From assembly GCA_009781755.1 (NCBI GenBank), contig WQVD01000020.1, positions 1 through 51,406 of the forward strand: DNA of 51,406 nt, written 5' to 3'. How positions within the stretch are numbered: position 1 is the stretch's first letter; every line of letters begins with the position of its first letter. This DNA is from Defluviitaleaceae bacterium. Lineage in GTDB: Bacteria > Bacillota > Clostridia > Lachnospirales > WQUN01. A program made the position numbers and the translations under genes. The notes under the pieces are model-generated. The model made no database searches and had not been told where the DNA came from. It was given only the letters and a program-made list of their open reading frames with translations. Shown piece after piece: positions 17,472 through 24,902 of this stretch.

Positions 17472-18125
17472 ATGCGCATATCTTTGTGCTTCATGTTTGT
17501 GATTGCGTTAATTGCTCTTGTGGGATGCGGTAGAGACGACGATGATGTGTCTTTGCCTGCCCCCGTAAGTACCCTGCCCCCCACCACACCCCCGACCCAA
17601 CCTGAAACACCCGAACCTGAAACACCCGCGCCTTCACCGGAGGACGTTGTGCCGCTTGTGAATGCGGGCAACGCCACGGACATTGAACGCGCGTTTTTTT
17701 ATGCCGTGAATGCCACGCGTGTGGCGCATGGGTTAAACGCGCTTATTTGGCATGATGACGTGGCAACGGCAGCACGAGCACACAGCCAAGAGTTGGTTGA
17801 TTATGACCGATGGACGCACGAAGGGGTGGACGGCAGTGGTGTAGCCGACCGCATACGACGCGAAGGTGTGCAAATCAACGCCGCCGGCGAAAACCTAGGC
17901 GCGGGTGAACGATTGGACGTGTTTAGCTACATGGACATGGCGTGGTTTATCATCTACGGCCGCGCCGATGTGCCCAACGACCCCAACAGTTGGATGGGCT
18001 CGCCCGGGCACCGCGCCAATATGCTCAACCCCGATTGGACACATACCGGGCTGGGCGTGGCCGTCGGCAACGATAACTCCCGCTTTGACTTATACATCAC
18101 GCAAAAATTTATCCATTATCCTTAG
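17472..18125 (+). CDS. CAP-domain (SCP/PR-1-like) lipoprotein
   Basis: A 217-residue exported lipoprotein. The signal peptide ends in the lipobox LVGC (Cys about 19), then an acidic patch and a proline/threonine/glutamate linker (about 25-60) lead to a CAP domain (about 75-215). CAP signatures are present: NATRVAHGLNALIWHDDVATAARAHS (here in parts), WTHEG, AAGENLGAG, SPGHRANMLNP and TGLGVAVG, with the two histidines and glutamate of the CAP cavity. Bacterial CAP proteins of this kind, such as YkwD and SafA-associated proteins, act at the cell surface, but their activity is mostly unknown. AGGTGG lies 5 bases before the ATG at 17472. Confidence 0.88.
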   Translation: MRISLCFMFVIALIALVGCGRDDDDVSLPAPVSTLPPTTPPTQPETPEPETPAPSPEDVVPLVNAGNATDIERAFFYAVNATRVAHGLNALIWHDDVATAARAHSQELVDYDRWTHEGVDGSGVADRIRREGVQINAAGENLGAGERLDVFSYMDMAWFIIYGRADVPNDPNSWMGSPGHRANMLNPDWTHTGLGVAVGNDNSRFDLYITQKFIHYP

Positions 18126-18149
18126 CGTTCATTTACAGGAGGCACAACC

Positions 18150-18596
18150 ATGCGCAAACTCAAACTACCCGGCAGAAAAAAAACCAAAACCGAAAAACTC
18201 ACCATTAACCTAACCCCCACCGAAGTCGGGCAAATCGACTACCTGGTCGAACGCGGCCTGTACACCAACCGCTCCGACTTCATTCGCATGGCCATCCGCA
18301 AACAAACCGAATCCCACGCGGGCGATATCAGCCAATTCTTGGCCCCAGCCCTGCCCGAAACCGACCGCATGCGCTACTACGGCGGCCTGGGCCTGTACCG
18401 CCTGACCCGCGCTTACATCGAAAACCTGCGTACCTTCGACGCCAAAGTCAACATCCGCGTCGTGGGTGCTTTGTCCATAGAAAAAACCATCACCGCACAA
18501 AACCTACGCGAAGTGATGGCCAGTTGCAAAGTACACGGCAAGCTCTTTGCCGATGAGGAAATTAAGACATTAATCAAGGAAATGAACGCGCATTAA
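18150..18596 (+). CDS. Ribbon-helix-helix (CopG-like) DNA-binding protein
   Basis: A 148-residue protein with an N-terminal ribbon-helix-helix domain (about 15-52): the strand KLTINLTPTEV, helix GQIDYLVERGLY and helix NRSDFIRMAIRKQ are textbook CopG/Arc pattern. The remaining about 95 residues form a separate C-terminal domain of unknown fold (YYGGLGLYRLTRAYIENL, VNIRVVGALSIE). It is longer than antitoxin-type RHH proteins and no toxin gene follows, so a stand-alone regulator is more likely. AGGAGG lies 8 bases upstream. The transcript continues into about 400 non-coding bases before the first terminator, which may be regulatory RNA or a long 3' untranslated region. Confidence 0.83.
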   Translation: MRKLKLPGRKKTKTEKLTINLTPTEVGQIDYLVERGLYTNRSDFIRMAIRKQTESHAGDISQFLAPALPETDRMRYYGGLGLYRLTRAYIENLRTFDAKVNIRVVGALSIEKTITAQNLREVMASCKVHGKLFADEEIKTLIKEMNAH

Positions 18597-18600
18597 TATG

Positions 18601-19019
18601 CGCAGCACAAACGTTCGATTTTGTCAACATTAAACGCGTCCCCTTTGCGCCGTATACTGCATCCAAGTCATCGGCGTATCCTAGACATCCGCACATGTAC
18701 ACACGGCTCTCACAGCAAACTTATGCAAAAGTCACTGCGTGCATCCCGTACAACACATGCCCCCGGATCGAATCGTTACCACCGGACTACAGACTCACAA
18801 AAACCTCTGGCCAGAGAGAGTCAACAACAGGAAGTACTATAACGGGTGCCCACCTGCCGCATCAAGCGCAACACATATACAATCGAATAAAAAGCCGGCG
18901 GTTGCGAAGCCATCGCAGCAACGGCAATATAAAGGAAGGAACTACCCCGCGTGCCTCAAGCCATGAGGAAACGCGTACCAACCATGCCCTTGCAAACATT
19001 GTTTGCTTGGGCATTTTTT
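18601..19019 (+). ncRNA. Candidate structured RNA or long 3' UTR after the RHH gene
   Basis: About 420 bases without a credible gene: short overlapping frames lack ribosome binding sites. Instead there are hairpins on the plus strand: GACTC...GAGTC enclosing CTCTGGCCAGAG (18792-18822); GCC-GTT-GCGA around a loop (18894-18925); CGCGT-CCTCA around a loop (18948-18975); and a terminator (18984-19019). The second and third hairpins present the same loop, AGCCA closed by A-T. I searched by eye for tmRNA, RNase P RNA and SRP RNA signatures and saw none. Whether it is an independent RNA or the tail of the RHH messenger is open; a TATACT lies at 18653-18658 without a good -35. Confidence 0.4.
18984..19019 (+). 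terminator. Intrinsic terminator of the RHH/ncRNA transcript
   Basis: ATGCCC pairs with GGGCAT and GCAAAC with GTTTGC, separated by a symmetric TT/TT internal loop, 3-nt apical loop, then TTTTT. Confidence 0.85.
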
Positions 19020-19027
19020 ATTTACAA

Positions 19028-19063
19028 TTTAGCGGATGAATAGTTGATATTTTAGCGGATGAA
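19028..19063. repeat. Direct repeat of TTTAGCGGATGAA upstream of the AAA ATPase gene
   Basis: The 13-mer TTTAGCGGATGAA occurs at 19028-19040 and again at 19051-19063, 23 bp apart start to start, close to two helical turns. It lies just upstream of the ATPase gene at 19105, suggesting tandem binding sites for a regulator in its promoter region. Confidence 0.55.
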
Positions 19064-19104
19064 ATGTTATTATTTTGCCACTTGTATATTTAGGAGCGAA
19101 AAAA

Positions 19105-20355
19105 ATGGCATATCGCAACAGATTTGCAGACAAAATCCTTGCCCAACGCCTAGCCGGTTCCGGCGCGGTGTTAATTGAAGGCGCAAAGGGCTGCGGCAAA
19201 ACTGAAACCGCCACGCAAATTGCTAAAAGCGTCGTGCGTTTTGATGCAGACGAGCAAGTTAAGATGATGATGGACATTGACCCCAAGCTCATCTTGCCCG
19301 GCAATGTGCCACGGCTTTTTGACGAATGGCAAGAATATCCGCAAATATGGAACTACGTCCGTCGGGAAATTGATGAACGCAAGCAAAAAGGGCAATTCAT
19401 CCTAACGGGTTCAGCAACGCCCGATGACACCGTTAAACGCCATTCAGGTGTTGGGCGTTTTTCAACCATGAAGATGCGCCCCATGTCATTATATGAACGC
19501 GGCTGGTCAACGGGCGAAGTAAGTCTCACTTCATTAATTAATGGCGACACACCCGCTTCCACCCCTGTTGCATTCGAATTAAATGACTTTGCACAAAAAA
19601 TAACCCTAGGCGGTTGGCCTGGATTAATAAATGCAAGTGCCGAGGACGGTCTCCAATTCGCAATCGATTATATTACACTGGTTGCAAACACAGACATCAG
19701 CAATGTATCGGGCAAACAACGCGACCCGTATAAAGTCATGCGCCTGCTCCAATCAATGGCACGCAACATTTCAACCGAAGTGACCCTAACCGCCCTATCC
19801 AAAGATGCCAGCGGAAGCGACAACACGGTAAATGACGAAACCATCGCCGACTACCTCCACGCCCTTGAACGCCTGATGATTGTCGAGAACCTGCCCGCAT
19901 GGAATACCCACATCCGTTCATCCGACACGTTGCGGAAATCATCCAAACGTCACTTCGTTGACCCATCATTGGCCGTCGGAGCCTTAGGACTGTCCGTAGA
20001 CAAACTAACCGCCGACTTAAATTATTTCGGTCTCCTATTCGAATCGCTGGCCATCCGCGACCTACGCATATACGCCGAAGCCACCGGCGGCAAAGTCTAC
20101 CACTACCGCGACTCCCGCGATTTGGAAATTGACGCTATCGTCGAATACCCCGACGGAACCTACGGCGCATTTGAAATTAAACTAGGCATCGGCGCAGTAG
20201 ATGCCGCAGCAGCAAATTTAATTAAATTTGCAAATAAAATAGACACCAATAAAACAAAAGCCCCAGCAACGCTAACGGTGATTACGGGCAATGGATTTGC
20301 GCATCGTCGTGCGGATGGGGTTTGCGTGGTGCCGTTGGGGGCGTTGATCTGTTGA
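19105..20355 (+). CDS. AAA family ATPase with C-terminal DUF4143 domain
   Basis: A 416-residue protein of the AAA_14/DUF4143 family. Walker A GAKGCGKT lies at 26-33, Walker B-like RLFDEWQ at 70-76 and sensor-like FILTGSATP follows. The C-terminal DUF4143 part contains DSRDLEIDAIV and GAFEIKLG, the D...ExK pattern of the PD-(D/E)xK nuclease-like fold. These proteins are common, poorly characterised accessory genes, often in variable islands. The start at 19105 has TAGGAG 8 bases upstream; an in-frame GTG-type extension to 19075 lacks one. Two direct repeats upstream may be its operator. The role is unknown. Confidence 0.9.
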   Translation: MAYRNRFADKILAQRLAGSGAVLIEGAKGCGKTETATQIAKSVVRFDADEQVKMMMDIDPKLILPGNVPRLFDEWQEYPQIWNYVRREIDERKQKGQFILTGSATPDDTVKRHSGVGRFSTMKMRPMSLYERGWSTGEVSLTSLINGDTPASTPVAFELNDFAQKITLGGWPGLINASAEDGLQFAIDYITLVANTDISNVSGKQRDPYKVMRLLQSMARNISTEVTLTALSKDASGSDNTVNDETIADYLHALERLMIVENLPAWNTHIRSSDTLRKSSKRHFVDPSLAVGALGLSVDKLTADLNYFGLLFESLAIRDLRIYAEATGGKVYHYRDSRDLEIDAIVEYPDGTYGAFEIKLGIGAVDAAAANLIKFANKIDTNKTKAPATLTVITGNGFAHRRADGVCVVPLGALIC

Positions 20356-20410
20356 TGTGTATGTACTTCTCGTGGTATGGTTCAGGTAGAATTCGGGAGG
20401 GTTACTCAAA

Positions 20411-20644
20411 ATGACATTTGTATTTTCCAAAAGTTCAAAAAAAGCATTGGAACGGCTTGATATATTTACCAAGCAACGCATACGCAAGGGTATTCACAAA
20501 TTGCCCGACGGTGATGTGAAGCGGTTGCAAGGCTTCACCAATTTATATAGACTACGCATAAGCGATTGGCGCATAATATTTTCAATGACATCAACAGAAA
20601 TATATATCGAAGACGTACTGCCCCGCGGCAGCGCATACAAATAG
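20411..20644 (+). CDS. RelE/ParE-family toxin
   Basis: A 77-residue toxin-like protein of the RelE/ParE superfamily: FSKSSKKALERLD, RIRKGIHKLPDGDVKRL, then the core YRLRISDWRIIFSM and IEDVLPRGSAYK. RelE proteins of this length cut messenger RNA on the ribosome; the Arg-rich core strands (YRLRISDWRI) are present. GGGAGGG lies 9 bases upstream. The small gene 11 bp downstream is the likely antitoxin, giving a toxin-first order, which is less common than antitoxin-first for relBE. Confidence 0.88.
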   Translation: MTFVFSKSSKKALERLDIFTKQRIRKGIHKLPDGDVKRLQGFTNLYRLRISDWRIIFSMTSTEIYIEDVLPRGSAYK

Positions 20645-20655
20645 GAGGCATTATT

Positions 20656-20853
20656 ATGGTAGCAACAAGACAACGGCTCCATACATTGGTAGATATGATT
20701 GAAGAAAAAGGAATAGAAACGCTCTATAACGTTATGATTCGTTTTATACCCGAAGCCGCCCCATTTCCCGATGAAATCGCCGCTCATGCAAATGCAGCGG
20801 AAGAGTACAAACGCGGGGATGTTGTGGGTGAGGATGATATTAATTGGGGTTAA
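20656..20853 (+). CDS. Putative antitoxin of the RelE-family toxin
   Basis: A 65-residue acidic protein starting at 20656, where AGGAGG lies 6 bases upstream; a longer in-frame reading to 20566 would run inside the toxin gene and is rejected. It has an N-terminal helical part (RLHTLVDMIEEKGIETLYNVM) and a C-terminal tail PFPDEIAAHANAAEEYKRGD ending near DDINW, a tail typical of small proteins paired with RelE toxins in Clostridia. It is only 11 bp behind the toxin gene. Family not named with certainty. Confidence 0.75.
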   Translation: MVATRQRLHTLVDMIEEKGIETLYNVMIRFIPEAAPFPDEIAAHANAAEEYKRGDVVGEDDINWG

Positions 20854-20906
20854 TGTTAAAACAATAAAACTTTCCATTCATGAGTTCTATTATTCAGGAG
20901 TATTTT

Positions 20907-22463
20907 ATGCAGTCTGTTGATAATTTTAAATGCGTTGTTTATATATTTGACACTGGAAAAATACAATCATCTTTTTATGGAGATGTTGTATTTTCAAAAT
21001 TAATCGGCGGCAAAGAAATTACGCATAACACGCGAAAAATCGTATTTTCTCACGGAGATTTATTTAACAGTAACATTTATTCTGACATTTCTCCATTTAT
21101 GATTAATGATGAATTATGTTCATTAAACAAAAATGAACGATATGACAATATCTTATATGGCGTTTTAGTAGAAGATATAGAAACAAAAATTGCAATTAAT
21201 ATAGACCAACGAATGAAGGACGATTTCCCTGCTTATATAGGCATGACAACAATTGATATAAAATCAACTGACTTAAGAAAACAGTTTTGGAAGATGCTTA
21301 TAAGACGTTATAGCATCGAGCTTGAAACCATTACGATTTTTGGAGACAAGGAGCACGGATTCTATTTAACTGAAGAAGAGATAAAAAAACAAGGCTTCAA
21401 TTTAAACTACGATGGATTTGATGGATATTGCAATGACGAAACAGGGTATTTGTTTTCAACTCGCCAATCATCTTTCATACAAGCATATACACAACTCGAA
21501 ATGATAAGTGGCAAAAATGATTCCGACAGAGGTTTATTAGAAATGAATTTTTCACTGGTGAAAGAAGTTAATCTCGCAGGTGTTATGATTTGGAAAGCCA
21601 TTGAAGACATACACTTGGCATACATACCGCATAAAAACGAAATCTTTGCTGATTATGCGACCATAGAATACATTTTCATGTCACTTTATCAAGCATCACA
21701 AGGCGTTGAACGACTTTTGAAAGTGGCAATTCAATTAATTATGTATGTGGATAGCGACACATCCGAAAAAGATGAATACGAAAAGCATTTGCATTCACAT
21801 AATCATTTTGCATTAGTTGATTTCATTGCATCCAAAACGGATTTCGATGAAATTAAAAGTAGTAAAAACTTTATAAATCTTTTGCAAACATTCTATAAAT
21901 CGGCAAGATATCATAGGTTTCGATATAGCGAAGACAATAGTCCAGAAATAGCTATGATGCAAGAACTTTGCAAAGATTTTGGAAAGGATAATTTTGATGA
22001 AAAGGCAAAACTCCGATATGGCAAATTACTTGGTAAAACAGCGCAAGCAACTTTTTCTTTAATTAAGAGGTTGTCGGAAGAACTCAATATTTACATTTAT
22101 GAATTGAATTTTCAAACCAATGCACCATATGCTCTCCTCAATTATCATGGCAATAATTTGTACAAAACTTACATGCGAATAGAACAATCTAAACGCGAAC
22201 TCATTTGGCATTTAATGGCAAACAAATTGTCGCCAAAACTGCAAAAATTTGCAAGTGATTTTCCACCGCTTGCCTTTGACGATGCTTACAATGTCAATTA
22301 TTTGTTAAAAGAAGTAATAAATGGAGGGTGTAACGGTTCATTATTTAGCGTTGTTGATCACGAGTATAATGAACTTGCATCCAAGAATAAATCGGCTTGG
22401 CAAGCAAGAATTGATTTTATTAAATTTGTAACAAGTCCTTGGGCATGTGCAGTTGATGAATAA
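20907..22463 (+). CDS. Unknown AT-rich orphan gene, possible HEPN-like domain
   Basis: A 518-residue cytoplasmic protein I cannot assign. Its base composition is strikingly AT-rich compared with genes on either side, a sign of recent transfer. Residues about 1-190 are mixed alpha/beta; a helical central region (about 250-370) contains YQASQGVERLLKVAIQLI, SHNHFALVDFI and YKSARYHRFRY, an order and spacing reminiscent of HEPN domains (two-helix core, His, then ARY). The C-terminal third is helical and includes a short LNYHGNNLYKTYM stretch. The start at 20907 has CAGGAG 6 bases upstream; the earlier ATG at 20880 has none. It sits between a toxin-antitoxin pair and a terminator, in an accessory stretch, so a defence-related role is possible but unproven. 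Confidence 0.6.
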   Translation: MQSVDNFKCVVYIFDTGKIQSSFYGDVVFSKLIGGKEITHNTRKIVFSHGDLFNSNIYSDISPFMINDELCSLNKNERYDNILYGVLVEDIETKIAINIDQRMKDDFPAYIGMTTIDIKSTDLRKQFWKMLIRRYSIELETITIFGDKEHGFYLTEEEIKKQGFNLNYDGFDGYCNDETGYLFSTRQSSFIQAYTQLEMISGKNDSDRGLLEMNFSLVKEVNLAGVMIWKAIEDIHLAYIPHKNEIFADYATIEYIFMSLYQASQGVERLLKVAIQLIMYVDSDTSEKDEYEKHLHSHNHFALVDFIASKTDFDEIKSSKNFINLLQTFYKSARYHRFRYSEDNSPEIAMMQELCKDFGKDNFDEKAKLRYGKLLGKTAQATFSLIKRLSEELNIYIYELNFQTNAPYALLNYHGNNLYKTYMRIEQSKRELIWHLMANKLSPKLQKFASDFPPLAFDDAYNVNYLLKEVINGGCNGSLFSVVDHEYNELASKNKSAWQARIDFIKFVTSPWACAVDE

Positions 22464-22484
22464 AATCATTTACAAATGATTTTT
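22463..22484 (+). terminator. Terminator after the orphan gene
   Basis: AAATCATTT and AAATGATTT form a short AT-rich hairpin overlapping the stop region and followed by TTTTCT. Confidence 0.55.
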
Positions 22485-22501
22485 CTAATTGTTAACAAAG
22501 C

Positions 22502-22535
22502 AAAACCGCCCTTTTTACGTAAAAAGAGCGGTTTT
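22502..22535. terminator. Bidirectional terminator between convergent genes
   Basis: AAAACCGC pairs with GCGGTTTT and CTTTTT with AAAAAG around an ACGT centre, one mismatch between. It serves the orphan gene from the left and the aldo/keto reductase gene from the right. Confidence 0.75.
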
Positions 22536-22581
22536 ATACAAACATTGTATTTAATCAATTCATTCAATACGACATCTTTTC

Positions 22582-23712
22582 CTACCCCATCAAAACCGCA
22601 TGCGTCTCCTTCAACTGCGCCATGACCGGCAGCTTCTGCGGGCATTTTGTTTCGCATAGGCCGCATTCGGTACAAGCGTCGGCTACTTTGGATTTGACCC
22701 AGGCGGTACCGGCGGCGGTGGCTTTGTATAGGTTTTTGGCGTGGTCGGTTAGGCCGTGGACTTTGTGGTCGTTCATCATGTTGAAGAGGTGGGGGATGTT
22801 GATTTCTGAGGGGCAGGGTTTGCAATAGTCGCAGGAGGTGCAATAGAGCTCGGCAAGTTTTTTGTTTTCTTCCAGCATTTGCTTGACGGTGGCGAGTTCT
22901 TCGGGGGTTAGGGTGCCGGGGATGGAGGCGATTTTTGCGTTTTCTTCCACCATGGCAATGTTTTGCATGCCGGAGAGGGCCACGTCTACGTTGGGGTTGG
23001 CGAGTACGAAGCGCAGTGCCATTTCTGCGGTGCTGGCGGGTTTATTTTTCATCAGATTAAGAAGTACTTCGCTGGGGGTACCTAAGCGGCCGCCGCCTAC
23101 GGGGCCCATGACTACGGTGCCTAGGCCTTTTTCTTTCATGTAGGCCAAGTTGGCTTCGTTGGAGCGGTCCAAGAGGTTGTATTGGATCAGGCAGGCTTCA
23201 AAAATGCCGGAGTCTACGATGTACTTGAGGTTTTCTGCGCTGTCGTGGTAAGAAAACATTAGATGTTTGATCATGCCCTGTTCGAGGGCTTTTTTTGCGG
23301 CTTGCAAAGGGCCGTCGGTGAGGGTTTCCCAGTGCTTGAAGCCTTTTTGGCCAATGCCCCAAAAGTGATAGAAGTCAATGTAGTCTACGTCCATATTTTT
23401 GAGGGATGACTCGAGGCGGCCTGTCCAATCGGCGCCGCTATCGTTTTCGATGGGGTTTTTGGAGGTGATATAGACTTTGTCGCGGTAGCCTTTGATGGCT
23501 TTGCCCACGGCGATTTCGCTTTGTTTGTCGCAATAATAGGGCGCGGAGTCGATGTAGTTGACGCCCAAGTCCATGGCACGGCGCATCAGGGGGATGGCCA
23601 GCTCGTCGTTGACGATGTTTTTATCGCCGTCTTTCATCATGGGCAAGCGCATAGCGCCGAAACCCAGTGCGGATAATTTTTTGCCGGTTTTGCCAAATTC
23701 GTTGTATTGCAT
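22582..23712 (-). CDS. Aldo/keto reductase with C-terminal ferredoxin-like [4Fe-4S] domain
   Basis: A 376-residue fusion protein common in anaerobes. The N-terminal TIM barrel (about 1-280) carries the aldo/keto reductase tetrad: Asp55 and Tyr60 in YIDSAPYY, Lys85 in YITSK, His116 in DFYHFW. The C-terminal about 90 residues hold cysteine clusters CTSCDYCKPC and CTECGLCETKCP, predicted to bind [4Fe-4S] clusters and to feed electrons. The start at 23712 has GGGAGGG 6 bases upstream and gives the normal MQYNEFGKTG start; the longer in-frame reading to 23796 enters the galK region and is rejected. Divergent from galK. Substrate unknown. Confidence 0.92.
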   Translation of the reverse strand: MQYNEFGKTGKKLSALGFGAMRLPMMKDGDKNIVNDELAIPLMRRAMDLGVNYIDSAPYYCDKQSEIAVGKAIKGYRDKVYITSKNPIENDSGADWTGRLESSLKNMDVDYIDFYHFWGIGQKGFKHWETLTDGPLQAAKKALEQGMIKHLMFSYHDSAENLKYIVDSGIFEACLIQYNLLDRSNEANLAYMKEKGLGTVVMGPVGGGRLGTPSEVLLNLMKNKPASTAEMALRFVLANPNVDVALSGMQNIAMVEENAKIASIPGTLTPEELATVKQMLEENKKLAELYCTSCDYCKPCPSEINIPHLFNMMNDHKVHGLTDHAKNLYKATAAGTAWVKSKVADACTECGLCETKCPQKLPVMAQLKETHAVLMG

Positions 23713-23773
23713 AATTCCCTCCCGTATTTGTGGTAATATAAGTGTAACAAACGTAGGAAAGGTTTGGCAAATT

Positions 23774-24880
23774 ATGAATGAACATAAATTTTTCACCCCC
23801 GGACGGGTGAACTTGATTGGCGAACATATCGATTACAACGGCGGATACGTGCTGCCCTATACGTTGGAAATGGGAACGACGGCGGTTTTGAAAACGCGCC
23901 CGGACCATAAATACAGCTTCACCAGCGCGAATATGCCGGGCAACGTGGTGGAAATTGCGCCGGAAGGTGTCCAATACGACCCCGCGCACGACTGGGCGAA
24001 TTATCCCATGGGCGTGTTGCGGTTGATGATGGATGACGGGCACTGCATCCCCGGATTTGACATTCACTTTGATGGCAATATCCCCAATGGAACGGGGTTG
24101 TCGTCATCTGCGTCTATTGAAGTAGTAACGGCGCGGGCACTCAATGAAGTTTTCGCGCTGGGTTACACGATGCTTGATTTGGTGAAGCTAGCGCAACGTG
24201 CCGAGAATCAATTTTGCGGGGTCAACTGCGGCATTATGGATCAATTTGCCGTGGGCATGGGGTTACCCGGTCATGCCATTTACTTAAATTGCGATACGCT
24301 GGATTACCAGCATGTGCCCATGCACTTGGGCAATTATGTATTGTTGGTGATGAATACCAACAAACCCCGCGCGCTAGCCACATCCAAATACAACGAACGC
24401 CGCGCAGAATGTGATGCTGCATTAAAGGCAATAAACGAGGCCATCGCCAGCGGCAACACCGATATAACACCCCCATTGACCCACCTTGCCCACCTAACAC
24501 CCGAGCAATTCGCGGCGTTGGCGCATCACATAACGGACAAAACCATCCGCGCCCGTGCGCACCACGTTGTGCATGAAAATTACCGCGTCAAGCAAGCAAT
24601 CACCGCACTGGAAGCGGGCGACATGAATAAATTGGGCGTATTGTTGGTGGCATCCCACGATTCACTACGCGCAGATTATGAAGTAACGGGCACGGAACTG
24701 GACACCTTGGTGGCCGAGGCATTGGAGCACCCTGCTTGTGCAGGCGCACGCATGACAGGCGCAGGCTTCGGCGGGTGTGCCATAGCGCTGGTGGAAAAAT
24801 CGGGTGTTGAAGATTTTGCGCGTGCAATGGTCGCAGGATATGAACAAATGATTGGGTATGCACCTACGATTTACCGGTGA
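23774..24880 (+). CDS. galK: Galactokinase
   Basis: A 368-residue GHMP kinase that phosphorylates galactose at C1, the first step of the Leloir pathway. The N-terminal galactose-binding signature GRVNLIGEHIDYNGGYVLP (about 10-28), the ATP loop PNGTGLSSSAS and the C-terminal motif TGAGFGGCAIALV are intact. Slightly shorter than the usual 385-390 residues. The start at 23774 follows AGGAAAGG; longer in-frame readings run through the divergent gene and were discarded. No galT or galE lies in the window, so the other Leloir genes are elsewhere. A lipoprotein gene follows 22 bp later. Confidence 0.94.
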   Translation: MNEHKFFTPGRVNLIGEHIDYNGGYVLPYTLEMGTTAVLKTRPDHKYSFTSANMPGNVVEIAPEGVQYDPAHDWANYPMGVLRLMMDDGHCIPGFDIHFDGNIPNGTGLSSSASIEVVTARALNEVFALGYTMLDLVKLAQRAENQFCGVNCGIMDQFAVGMGLPGHAIYLNCDTLDYQHVPMHLGNYVLLVMNTNKPRALATSKYNERRAECDAALKAINEAIASGNTDITPPLTHLAHLTPEQFAALAHHITDKTIRARAHHVVHENYRVKQAITALEAGDMNKLGVLLVASHDSLRADYEVTGTELDTLVAEALEHPACAGARMTGAGFGGCAIALVEKSGVEDFARAMVAGYEQMIGYAPTIYR

Positions 24881-24902
24881 ATATTTTAGGAGGAATTAAC
24901 TT

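Noticed and set aside
18601..19019. tmRNA, RNase P RNA or SRP RNA in the non-coding tail
   Set aside because: The conserved boundary and core motifs of these RNAs were looked for by eye on both strands and not found.
18621..19039. Three overlapping short frames after the RHH gene
   Set aside because: No ribosome binding sites, no recognisable protein pattern, and the same bases form hairpins; treated as non-coding.
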